Positions 35,542 to 43,041 of a stretch of DNA of 64,000 nt are shown here, piece after piece. The stretch's first letter is position 1, and every line of letters starts with the position of its first letter. The stretch spans positions 351,862 through 415,861 of the forward strand of contig NZ_JAFFIX010000004.1 in NCBI RefSeq assembly GCF_016916835.1. Direction: 5' to 3'. Under the pieces are notes generated by a model. The model did no database searches, was not told the origin of the DNA, and saw only the letters and a program-made list of their open reading frames with translations. The DNA comes from Actinacidiphila bryophytorum. Its GTDB lineage: Bacteria > Actinomycetota > Actinomycetes > Streptomycetales > Streptomycetaceae. The position numbers and the translations under genes were made by a program.

Positions 35542-35609
35542 AGGCGGCATCCGGCGTCGGGGCGCCGGTCGCCCGGCAGGCCGGCGTCAGGTGCGGGGGT
35601 GCGCGATGA
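35538..35609 (+). CDS. Possible 23-codon coupling ORF between tadA and tadB
   Basis: ATG at 35538 overlaps the tadA stop as ATGA. The frame [14 protein letters not shown]...GGAR ends at TGA 35607-35609, which in turn overlaps the tadB ATG at 35606. It would let ribosomes pass from tadA to tadB without a separate initiation site. There is no family similarity to test, and the overlaps could be coincidence. Confidence 0.3.
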   Translation: MKAASGVGAPVARQAGVRCGGAR

Positions 35610-38059
35610 CGGCGAACGATCCGGTGGCGGTGGTGTGGGCCGCCGTGCTGTGCGCGTGCGTGCTGCTGTGGACGGCGCTGGACGGTGGCGGGACGCGGCG
35701 GCGGGCCCGCCGGACGATCGGCGGGATCGCAGCGGGGCGCAACCCCGTGAGCGGCTTCGACCTGGAACCCGGTCGCCGGCTGCGGGAGGTGCTTGCGGGA
35801 CTGCGGACCTGGCTGCGGGGCCGCCGCTGGGCCGGGCGGCTCGGCAGATGGGCGCGGGCCGAGGTGCTGTGCGTGCCGGCCGGGGCGGTGGTCGCGGCGG
35901 CGACGAGTTCGGTGCTGCCGCTGCTCGCCGGGGTCGCGGCGGTCCCGCTGGCGGGGCGTGCGCTGCGGCGGCGGTCCGAGCGGGCGGCGGCCGAGCGCGG
36001 CGCCGCGGCGGTCGGGGCGCTGTGCGGCGCGCTGGCCGGTGACCTGCGGGCCGGCCGCCCGCCGCATGCCGCCCTCGGCGACGCGATCGAGGCGGCGGGC
36101 TGGCCCGGCGTGCCGGAACTGTCCGGTGCGGCAAGGCTGTTGCTGTCGGCGGCCAGATTCGGCGGCGACGTGCCGCAGGCGCTGCGGGCTGCCGCACGGC
36201 TGTCCGAGGGCACGCGGGGCCTGGCCGCGGTGGCGGCATGCTGGCAGGTCGCCGTGGACGGCGGCGCGGGTCTGGCGGCGGCGCTCGACCGGGTGGCCGC
36301 CGCGCTACGGTCCGAGGCCGACCAACGCGACGACCTGCGCGCCCAGTTGGCCGGCCCGCGGTCCACGGCGGGGCTGCTCGCTCTGCTGCCGCTGTTCGGC
36401 GTCGTCCTGGGCGCGGGCCTCGGCGCCCGCCCGGCGCACATCCTGCTCCACACGGCAACGGGGTTGGCCTGCCTGTTGGCCGGCGCCCTCCTGGAATGGG
36501 CAGGCCTGGCCTGGACGGCCCGCATCATCAGCGCGGCGGAGAACGGACGTCCTGCCGCCCGCCCGGCGGCACCCGGAGGGCGGAGCGGCCCGGACCGCAC
36601 TGGCGGCTCGGGCGGGAGCGGTGGGCCTGGCGGCGGCGCCGGTGGTCCTGGCCGTGCAGATGGTTCGGGCGGTCGTGGCCGGCCGGACATGTCCGGCAGA
36701 TCGGGAGGGTCGGGCAGACCGGGTGGTCGTGACGCGGTCGGCGGGTTCGGCCCGTTGAGCCGGTCGGGCGGGTCCGGCGGTCTAGGCCGTGTTTTGGAAG
36801 TAGGGCCGTCCGCCCACAGGGCGGGCCCCGCGGCGTCCGGTGCGTGCGATCGCAAGGCGGAGGGTCGTCCTCGTAGTGGGCCTACTCGGACGACTCCGAC
36901 AACGCAGCGAGCGTGCGTGCCAGGCTCCGCGGGGCAGGCGGGACTTCCCAAACCCGGCCTAGGTCGGTCCGCCTCGGGCGATCCGCTCGGGCCGCGGGGT
37001 GAGGCGGACCGGGCCGGCCGCGGTGGCGGGGCCAGCTGGGTCGGCCGGGTCGGCCGGGGTGAGGTGGACGGGGCCGGCCGGGGCGGCCGGAGCGTGGCGG
37101 ACCGGGGCAGCTGGGGTGAGGTGGACGGGGGCGACCGTGGTCGCCGGGGTGGCCGGAGCGGGGTGCACCCGGGCGGCCGCGGTGGTCGGCTCGGCCGGGA
37201 TGCGTGGCGTGAGGGTGGCCGGGTCGGTGCCGGGGATCCGGTCGCGGCGGTGGCGGCTGTTGGTGGGGGGTGGTCTGTCCACAGCCTGGGGACAGTCGCG
37301 GCGGCTTTGGTCGCGGCCGGGGGAGCGGTGGCGGTTGCCGTGGACGGCGGGCGGCAGCGGAAGGGGGTCGGGCGGTTGCGGGCGGCGCTCGGTGGGAGCC
37401 GTTCGCGGCATGCGGTGCCCGAGTGGTGGCGGCAGGGCGTCAGCGGGTTCGTGCGGCGCTGGGGGCCGCCGGCAGCGGCCGGGCTCGCGGCGGGCGGGCT
37501 CGTCGGCGGGGCTCTGGGCGTCCTTGTGGGGCTGCTGGCGGCAGCGGGGGTCGTACGGGCGCTCCGCGGGCGTCGGGGGGCCGCAGACGGCCGTACGGCG
37601 GCTCTGGAGCCCGACCCCGCACAACTCCCGCTCTGCGCCGACCTGATGGCTGCCTGCCTGGCGGCCGGGGCGAGCCCGGGAGAGGCGGCGGGAGCGGTGG
37701 GCGGCTGCCTGGGCGGGGCGTTGGGGGCGGCGCTGATACGGGCTCAGGCCGAGTTGCGGCTCGGCGGCGACCCGGTGGAGTGCTGGCAGCGCTTCGGCGC
37801 CGTGCCCGCCGCCCGCGAGATGGGGCGGTGCCTGGCCAGGGCGTCCACGACCGGAGTCGCGCCGGTGGCGGAGATGACCCGCCTTGCCGCGGACCTGCGG
37901 GCCGCGCACGGCAGGACCGCGTTGGCCGGGGCCAGGAAGGCGGCGGTGCTGGCCACCGCACCGCTCGGCCTGTGCTTCCTGCCGGCCTTCCTGCTCGTCG
38001 GCGTCGTGCCGGTGGTGATCGGCCTGGCGGGGACGGTCCTGGGCGCAGGCGGCAGCTGA
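35606..38059 (+). CDS. tadB-tadC: TadB-TadC fusion: two type II secretion F domains joined by a Gly/Arg-rich linker
   Basis: A single 817-residue frame. Residues 1-310 are TadB-like: AVLCACVLLWTALDG, then [39 protein letters not shown] and hydrophobic ends. Residues 545-817 are TadC-like: QLPLCADLMAACLAAGASPGEAAGAVG and APLGLCFLPAFLLVGVVPVVIG. In other actinobacterial tad loci these polytopic platform proteins are two genes. Here about 235 residues of Gly/Ser/Arg-rich low complexity join them with no stop, and the middle of that linker is a 173-bp MITE. An internal GTG at 37250 could still start TadC separately. The TadB half starts at ATG 35606. Whether one or two polypeptides are made cannot be decided from sequence. 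Confidence 0.7.
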   Translation: MTANDPVAVVWAAVLCACVLLWTALDGGGTRRRARRTIGGIAAGRNPVSGFDLEPGRRLREVLAGLRTWLRGRRWAGRLGRWARAEVLCVPAGAVVAAATSSVLPLLAGVAAVPLAGRALRRRSERAAAERGAAAVGALCGALAGDLRAGRPPHAALGDAIEAAGWPGVPELSGAARLLLSAARFGGDVPQALRAAARLSEGTRGLAAVAACWQVAVDGGAGLAAALDRVAAALRSEADQRDDLRAQLAGPRSTAGLLALLPLFGVVLGAGLGARPAHILLHTATGLACLLAGALLEWAGLAWTARIISAAENGRPAARPAAPGGRSGPDRTGGSGGSGGPGGGAGGPGRADGSGGRGRPDMSGRSGGSGRPGGRDAVGGFGPLSRSGGSGGLGRVLEVGPSAHRAGPAASGACDRKAEGRPRSGPTRTTPTTQRACVPGSAGQAGLPKPGLGRSASGDPLGPRGEADRAGRGGGASWVGRVGRGEVDGAGRGGRSVADRGSWGEVDGGDRGRRGGRSGVHPGGRGGRLGRDAWREGGRVGAGDPVAAVAAVGGGWSVHSLGTVAAALVAAGGAVAVAVDGGRQRKGVGRLRAALGGSRSRHAVPEWWRQGVSGFVRRWGPPAAAGLAAGGLVGGALGVLVGLLAAAGVVRALRGRRGAADGRTAALEPDPAQLPLCADLMAACLAAGASPGEAAGAVGGCLGGALGAALIRAQAELRLGGDPVECWQRFGAVPAAREMGRCLARASTTGVAPVAEMTRLAADLRAAHGRTALAGARKAAVLATAPLGLCFLPAFLLVGVVPVVIGLAGTVLGAGGS
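36782..36962. mobile_element. MITE-like fold-back element with CTAG target duplication
   Basis: CTAG stands at both ends (36782-36785 and 36959-36962). Inside are terminal inverted repeats GCCGTGTTTTGGAAG and the complement of GCCGGGTTTGGGAAG (13 of 15 match). The interior is an imperfect inverted repeat along nearly its whole length, as in MITEs. There is no transposase. The CTAG duplication and the end sequence suit mobilisation by an IS5-family enzyme. Element plus one target copy is 177 bp, a multiple of three, so the host frame stays open. Confidence 0.82.
36963..37250. repeat. Low-complexity GC-rich tandem-like repeats in the tadB-tadC linker
   Basis: Recurring blocks such as GGGGTGAGGTGGACGGGG and GGCCGGCCG make this stretch degenerate-repetitive. 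In the main frame it reads as Gly/Arg/Asp-rich linker, in another as repeated VRWTG blocks. It carries no other gene signal. Confidence 0.6.
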
Positions 38060-38191
38060 AGCGGTGGGCCGCCACCGGCGAGCCGCGGTTCGACCGCACA
38101 CACAACGGGGGCGTGGTTCAGCACGCCCGAAACCGGTCCGGGACCGGCACCGTGCCGGCCTCGGAACAACCACACAACAGGAGGAAGTGGC

Positions 38192-38470
38192 ATGAGCATC
38201 ATCAAGACGGGTCCGGCGGGGAAGACCGCGCGGCGACCGCTCGACGTGACCGGGCGCGGGACGTCGGCCCGCAGGGGCCGCGCGTGGTGGGAACGCAGGA
38301 CGCACGCCTGCCGGGCGGCGGCGGAGGCGGGGATGAGTACGGCTGAATACGCCGTCGGAACGATCGCGGCGTGCGGCTTCGCGGCCGTGCTCTACAAGAT
38401 CGTGACGAGCGGGCCGGTGAAGTCCGCGCTGTCCGGGGTGATCGAGAAGGCGCTCCATGTGTCGTTCTGA
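38192..38470 (+). CDS. flp: Flp/DUF4244-type pilin precursor
   Basis: 92 residues. A long basic leader (KTARRPLDVTGRG...RRGRAWWERR) precedes the prepilin-peptidase signature EAG/MSTAEYAVG, with Glu at +5 after the predicted cut, and a hydrophobic helix (GTIAACGFAAVLYKIV). The mature pilin would be about 45 residues. AGGAGG lies 8 bases before the ATG at 38192. No prepilin peptidase gene is in the window. The end overlaps the tadE start by 14 bases. Confidence 0.9.
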   Translation: MSIIKTGPAGKTARRPLDVTGRGTSARRGRAWWERRTHACRAAAEAGMSTAEYAVGTIAACGFAAVLYKIVTSGPVKSALSGVIEKALHVSF

Positions 38471-38921
38471 CCGCTTCGCGGGTCCCGGTCCCGGTTCCGG
38501 CGCGAAGCCGGGGCCGGCCGGCCCCGGCTCCCCGGGCACCGGCATGGGGCAGGACGAGCGGGGCTATGTCACCGCGGAGACGGCGATCACGATCCCGGTG
38601 CTCATCCTGGTGGCCGGGTTCCTGGTCTGGGGGTTGGCCGCGGGGGTGGCCCAGGTCGAGTGCGTGGACGCGGCGCGGGCCGGGGCGCGGGCGGCGGCCA
38701 GGTCGGAGCCGGCAGCCGACGTGCTCCAGGTGGCGCGGAAGGCCGCCCCGTCCGGGGCGCGGGTGAGCGCGGGCCGGGACGGCCCCCTGGTCGTCGTGCG
38801 GGTGACGGTGCCCTGGCCCCGCTTCCCCATCACGCTGGGCGCGCAGGCCGCCGCGCTCGCCGAGGACACCGTGGGCGACGCGGACGACGCGGACGACGCG
38901 GGCGGGGGTGAGGGGTCGTGA
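38457..38921 (+). CDS. tadE: TadE-like pseudopilin
   Basis: 154 residues from ATG 38457, or 125 from ATG 38544. The pilin-like motif is DERG/YVTAETAITIPVL, with Glu at +5 and a following helix LILVAGFLVWGLAAGVAQV. The rest, CVDAARAGARAAARSEP and VVVRVTVPWP, matches TadE minor pseudopilins. It is acidic at the C-terminus (DADDADDAGGGEG). Overlaps pilin and the next gene by a few bases, indicating tight operon coupling. Confidence 0.88.
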   Translation: MCRSDRFAGPGPGSGAKPGPAGPGSPGTGMGQDERGYVTAETAITIPVLILVAGFLVWGLAAGVAQVECVDAARAGARAAARSEPAADVLQVARKAAPSGARVSAGRDGPLVVVRVTVPWPRFPITLGAQAAALAEDTVGDADDADDAGGGEGS

Positions 38922-39241
38922 GACGGCTGCGCGGACGAGGCGACCGGGGGTCGGCCACGGTGTGGTCGCTGGGGATCGTCGCGGTGCTGCTGGCGGTCTT
39001 CGCGACCGGGCTGTTCGTCACCCAGGCGGTCGTCTTGCGGCACCGTGCGGGCGCCGCCGCGGACCTGGCGGCGCTCGCCGCGGCCGACCACGCCCTGGAC
39101 GGCCGGGGCATCGCCTGCGGGCTGGCGGCGAAGGTCGCCGAGGCCCAGGGCGCCCGGCTGGCGTCCTGTGCGCTCACCGGTGAGATCTCCGACGTGACCG
39201 CGGAGGTCGGCGGGGCCAGGGTGCGCTCCCGCGGGGGACCT
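38918..39241 (+). CDS. TadE/TadG-like (Rv3654c-type) protein, stop codon missing
   Basis: The last tad gene, beginning at ATG 38918. GDRGSATVWSLGIVAVLLAVFATGLFVTQAV is the usual N-terminal helix, and RHRAGAAADLAALAAADHAL the conserved core of Rv3654c-like secreted proteins, normally about 110-140 residues ending near the VRSRGGP stretch. Here no in-frame stop follows: the frame stays open through the antisense of the helicase gene to 41809. The end given is where the convergent helicase gene stops; the true 3' end is unknown. A small deletion that removed the stop would explain this. Confidence 0.72.
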
Positions 39242-41773
39242 TCATTCGACCCCGCGCCGCCCGCCGTCCGGCTCGCCGCCGCCGGTGTCCCCGGGCGGGC
39301 GGGCCGTACCGTCCTCCTGGTCTCCGCCGGGACCCGCAGCGCCCTCCGCGTCACCCGCGGGCTCGGGCGCATCCACGGGCCGGCCGCCGGGCTGGGCGTC
39401 CGGCGCGTCGGGGGAGGCGGACAGGAGGCAGGTCAGGAGGCGGACGGCTGCGGCCTTGTCCAGCGGGTCGTTGCCGTTGCCGCACTTGGGGGACTGGACG
39501 CAGGAGGGGCAGCCGAAGTCGCATTCGCAGGCCGCGATGGCCTCGCGGGTGGCGGTGAGCCAGGTGCGGGCGGTGTGGAAGGCGCGTTCCGCGAAGCCCG
39601 CGCCGCCGGGGTGGCCGTCGTAGACGAAGACCGTGGGCAGGCCGGTGTCGGCGTGCAGCGGTACGGAGACGCCGCCGATGTCCCAGCGGTCGCAGGTGGC
39701 GAAGAGCGGGAGGAGGCCGATGGAGGCGTGCTCGGCGGCGTGCAGGGCGCCGGGCAGCTCCTCGGGGTGGATGCCTGCGGCGTCCAGCTGGGCGTCGGTG
39801 ACGGTCCACCAGACGGCCCGGGTGCGCAGGGTGCGCGGCGGGAGGTCGAGCTTGGTCTCGCCGAGCACCTCGCCGGTCAGCAGCCGGCGGCGGAGGTAGG
39901 ACACCACCTGGTGGGTGACCTCGACCGAGCCGAAGTGGATGCGGGCCTCGCCCCAGGGCTCCTCGACGTCGGCGGACAGCACCCGGATGGCCGTGATGTC
40001 GCGGGCCATCGTCGAGTAGGGCGGGTCGGTGCGGGTGACCAGGGCGACGTTCTCGTCGAGGTCGAGCTGCTCGACCAGGTAGGTGCGGCCCTGGTGGAGG
40101 TGGACCGCGCCCTCGTGGACAGCGGTGTGGGCCGAGGAGGCGTCCACCGTGCCCAGCAGCCGCCCGGTCGCCGACTCCACGACCTGGACCGGCTTTCCGC
40201 CCTCGCCGCGGATGTCGGTGAGGTCGGCGGCCCGCTCCCTGCGGGTCCAGTACCAGCCGGTGGCCCGCCGGCGCAGCAGCCCGCGCCGCTCCAGCTGCCC
40301 GAGCAGGGCGGGCGCCTGGGGGCCGAAGAGGTCCAGGTCGTCCTCGGTGAGCGGCAGCTCGGCCGCGGCGGCGCACAGGTGCGGGGCCAGGACGTAGGGG
40401 TTGTCCGGGTCCAGGACGGTGGACTCGACGGGCTGCTCGAAGATCGCCTCGGGGTGGTGGACGAGATAGGTGTCGAGCGGGTCGTCGCGGCCGACCATGA
40501 CCGCGAGCGCGCCCTGGCCCGAGCGGCCGGCCCGGCCGGCCTGCTGCCACAGCGAGGCGCGGGTGCCGGGGTAGCCGGCCAGCAGGACGGCGTCGAGGCC
40601 GGAGATGTCCACGCCCAGTTCAAGCGCGGAGGTGGAGGCGAGGCCGAGCAGCCGGCCGGAGTGCAGGTCGCGTTCGAGGGCGCGGCGCTCCTCGGGCAGG
40701 TAGCCGCCACGGTAGGCGGCGACCCGGGCGGGCAGCGAGGCGTCGGTCTCGGCGAGCCGCTCCTGCGCGATGACCGCGACCAGCTCGGCGCCGCGCCGGG
40801 AGCGGACGAAAGCGACCGTGCGGACGCCCTGGACCACCAGGTCGGTGAGCAGTTCCGCGGCCTCGGCGGTGGCGGTGCGGCGCACCGGCGCCCCGTGCTC
40901 GCCCGACAGCTGGGTCAGCGGCGGCTCCCACAGGGCGAAGGCGAGTTCACCGCGGGGCGAGGCGTCGTCGGTGACCTCGGCGACCGGCACCCCGGTGAGC
41001 AGGCCGGCGGCCCGCGCCGGGTCGGCAGCGGTGGCCGAGGCGAGCAGGAAGACCGGCTCGGCGCCGTAGCGGGCGCAGATGCGCCGCAGCCGGCGCAGCA
41101 CCTGGGCGACGTGCGAGCCGAAGACGCCCCGGTAGGTGTGGCACTCGTCGATCACGACGTAGCGCAGATGGCGCAGGAAGGAGGACCAGCGGGCGTGTCC
41201 AGGAAGGATGCCGCGGTGCAGCATGTCGGGGTTGGTGAGCACATAGGTGGCGTACTGCCTGACCCACTCGCGTTCCTCGACGGGCGTGTCGCCGTCGTAG
41301 ACCGCTGGGCGCACGGCGGTGCCCAGCGGCGCCGCGAGGGCGCTCACCGCCCGCCGCTGGTCGGCGGCCAGCGCCTTGGTGGGCGCCAGATAGAGCGCGG
41401 TGGCGCCGCGCCCGCCGGCGCCGGGCGCGTCGGCGCCGTCCAGCAGCGCGCTGAGCACCGGCGCCAGATAGCCCAGCGACTTCCCCGACGCCGTGCCGGT
41501 GGCGACCACCACCGACTCGCCGTCGGCGGCGTGCCCGGCCGCACGCGCCTGGTGTTCCCACGGACGGTCGATCCCGGCCGCCGCGATCGCCGCCACGACC
41601 TCCGGCCTGATGCTCTCGGGCCAGTTTGCATGACGTCCGACCCGCGGGGGCAGGTGCTCCGTATGGGTGATGCGTGCGGCCCGGTCTGCCCCCGTGGCAA
41701 GCCGCTCCAGAGCGGTGCGGGGGGACGGGCGGCCGTGCGCCGACTGCGGAAGATGATCCTGGGCCATCGGCAC
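39242..41773 (-). CDS. DEAD/DEAH-box helicase with C-terminal DUF1998 zinc domain
   Basis: 843 residues. Motif I is VATGTASGKSLGYL, motif II VIDECHTYRGVFG, motif III SATAADP and motif VI QQAGRAGRSGQGA. The C-terminal DUF1998/MZB domain carries four Cys in AACECDFGCPSCVQSPKCG. The architecture is that of the YprA/MrfA/Hrq1 group of 3'-5' DNA helicases, of which MrfA repairs mitomycin-type damage. The start could be GTG 41773 or ATG 41767. It is convergent with the tad operon and divergent from bldG. Confidence 0.93.
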   Translation of the reverse strand: MPMAQDHLPQSAHGRPSPRTALERLATGADRAARITHTEHLPPRVGRHANWPESIRPEVVAAIAAAGIDRPWEHQARAAGHAADGESVVVATGTASGKSLGYLAPVLSALLDGADAPGAGGRGATALYLAPTKALAADQRRAVSALAAPLGTAVRPAVYDGDTPVEEREWVRQYATYVLTNPDMLHRGILPGHARWSSFLRHLRYVVIDECHTYRGVFGSHVAQVLRRLRRICARYGAEPVFLLASATAADPARAAGLLTGVPVAEVTDDASPRGELAFALWEPPLTQLSGEHGAPVRRTATAEAAELLTDLVVQGVRTVAFVRSRRGAELVAVIAQERLAETDASLPARVAAYRGGYLPEERRALERDLHSGRLLGLASTSALELGVDISGLDAVLLAGYPGTRASLWQQAGRAGRSGQGALAVMVGRDDPLDTYLVHHPEAIFEQPVESTVLDPDNPYVLAPHLCAAAAELPLTEDDLDLFGPQAPALLGQLERRGLLRRRATGWYWTRRERAADLTDIRGEGGKPVQVVESATGRLLGTVDASSAHTAVHEGAVHLHQGRTYLVEQLDLDENVALVTRTDPPYSTMARDITAIRVLSADVEEPWGEARIHFGSVEVTHQVVSYLRRRLLTGEVLGETKLDLPPRTLRTRAVWWTVTDAQLDAAGIHPEELPGALHAAEHASIGLLPLFATCDRWDIGGVSVPLHADTGLPTVFVYDGHPGGAGFAERAFHTARTWLTATREAIAACECDFGCPSCVQSPKCGNGNDPLDKAAAVRLLTCLLSASPDAPDAQPGGRPVDAPEPAGDAEGAAGPGGDQEDGTARPPGDTGGGEPDGGRRGVE

Positions 41774-41869
41774 TCAGTGTGTCACCGGCGTGACGGACAA
41801 TCGCAGTAAGGCGTCGTGCTGGCCCACTGCGAAGTGATTGAATGCCATCGCGGCTGCCGGTCCTTCCCC

Positions 41870-41912
41870 TACCTTCGGTGGGAAGGCCCCTACTCCTCGG
41901 TGGGGAGGCCCC
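41870..41912 (+). repeat. Imperfect tandem repeat in the bldG leader
   Basis: TACCTTCGGTGGGAAGGCCCC (41870-41890) is followed by TACTCCTCGGTGGGGAGGCCCC (41891-41912). Each unit contains a small inverted repeat, so two hairpins could form 40-80 bases before the bldG start. Confidence 0.6.
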
Positions 41913-41949
41913 TGGGGGAGCCGCGTCGATGCAAGGTGCTGGAGGATCC

Positions 41950-42291
41950 GTGGACCTGTCCCTGTCGACCCGAACCGTCGGCGATCGCACGATCGTCGAG
42001 GTCGGCGGCGAGATTGATGTGTACACCGCGCCCAAGCTGCGCGAGCAGCTGGTGGAGCTCGTGAACGACGGGAGTTACCACCTGGTCGTGGACATGGAGG
42101 GAGTCGACTTCCTCGACTCCACCGGACTGGGTGTGCTCGTCGGCGGCCTCAAGCGGGTGCGCGCGCATGAGGGATCGCTGCGACTGGTGTGCAACCAGGA
42201 GCGCATCCTGAAGATTTTCCGTATCACCGGTCTGACCAAGGTGTTCCCGATTCACACCTCGGTCGACGAGGCTGTCGCGGCGACCGACTGA
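41950..42291 (+). CDS. bldG: Anti-anti-sigma factor BldG
   Basis: 113 residues from GTG 41950 after TGGAGGAT. A STAS-domain protein: [37 protein letters not shown], and [13 protein letters not shown] with the phosphorylated Ser. It is essentially identical in length and sequence to BldG as I recall it from S. coelicolor, where it is needed for aerial hyphae, antibiotics and stress response by titrating anti-sigma factors. The downstream gene encodes an ATP-binding anti-sigma-type protein; a hairpin lies between them. Confidence 0.97.
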   Translation: MDLSLSTRTVGDRTIVEVGGEIDVYTAPKLREQLVELVNDGSYHLVVDMEGVDFLDSTGLGVLVGGLKRVRAHEGSLRLVCNQERILKIFRITGLTKVFPIHTSVDEAVAATD

Positions 42292-42308
42292 TTCTTCGCC
42301 CGAGCGAA

Positions 42309-42339
42309 GGGGCACCGGACGGGCCGCCGTCCGGGCCCC
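42309..42339 (+). terminator. Hairpin between bldG and its partner gene
   Basis: GGGGC-A-CCGGACGG pairs with CCGTCCGG-GCCCC (one bulge, 4-base loop), 18 bases after the bldG stop. It could act as a partial terminator, giving a bldG-only and a two-gene transcript. Confidence 0.6.
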
Positions 42340-42372
42340 TGTGATGCCCGCCCAAGAACCGAGGGGGAGGCC

Positions 42373-42786
42373 ATGCCCACCGTAGAACTGCTCTTCAGCG
42401 CCCAGCCGGAGCATGTGCGCACAGCACGGCTCGTGGCGGCTGCCGTGGCGCGCCGGGCGGGGGTGGACGAGGCGGCTCTCGACGAGGTGCGGCTCGCGGT
42501 GGGCGAGGCGTGCAGCCGGGCTGTCGGGCTGCACCGCAGCAACGGCGTGGAGGCGCCGGTGCGGGTGATGCTCAACGAGGACGAGAAGAAGTTCTCCATC
42601 GAGGTCGCCGACGAGGTCCCCGGCAACGCCTCCGGCGGCTCGCCGGACGCCGGTGCGGACGAGGCGGCCGACGACGAGGGTGAGATGGGCCTGGCGGTGA
42701 TCAGCGGCCTGGTGGACGACGTCGAGGTCATCGAGGGCGCCGCCGGCGGCACCATCCGCATGAGCTGGCCGACCACGACCGCCTAG
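42373..42786 (+). CDS. ATP-binding anti-sigma factor-like protein (bldG partner)
   Basis: 137 residues. An RsbW/SpoIIAB-like HATPase fold: TARLVAAAVARRAGVDEAALDEVRLAVGEA, an acidic loop, and EMGLAVISGLVDDVEVIEG with the G-box. In the N-box the usual Asn is Arg (GEACSRAV), so ATP binding or kinase activity may be impaired. In S. coelicolor the gene after bldG encodes such a partner that binds BldG. The start is ATG 42373 after GGGGGAGGCC. Confidence 0.9.
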   Translation: MPTVELLFSAQPEHVRTARLVAAAVARRAGVDEAALDEVRLAVGEACSRAVGLHRSNGVEAPVRVMLNEDEKKFSIEVADEVPGNASGGSPDAGADEAADDEGEMGLAVISGLVDDVEVIEGAAGGTIRMSWPTTTA

Positions 42787-43041
42787 GGCCCGCCCCGCGG
42801 CCCCGGCGAACCGCCCGGGATCCGCGCCGCGACCAGCACGGCAGCGCGCTCCCCGCGCCCGCCGATCTTCACCGTGCGAAAGCCCGGTTGTGCAATTACC
42901 GTGGGAATTCCCGACGGGCACCCTTTTTTGATCTTCTGGGGCTCCCTACAATCCGTCCATCTTGCTCAGCTCGCCTGAGCGTCGCGGCTTTGTCGAGCCG
43001 TAGGAGCCGCACGCCCATGCGCCAAACGTCAAGGAGGACGA

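Noticed and set aside
36999..37646. Alternative frame with repeated VRWTG blocks in the tad linker
   Set aside because: Low-complexity by-product of the GC-rich repeats; no start signal and no domain.
39245..41809. 963-codon plus-strand protein continuing from the tad gene
   Set aside because: Beyond about 39240 the frame is the complement of a well-conserved helicase gene; the sequence is Gly/Val/Asp-rich antisense translation without domains.
42899..42917. Palindrome CCGT-GGGAATTCCC-GACGG upstream of hppA as an operator
   Set aside because: Only 10 bp are perfectly symmetric and no regulator is nearby; a chance palindrome is possible.
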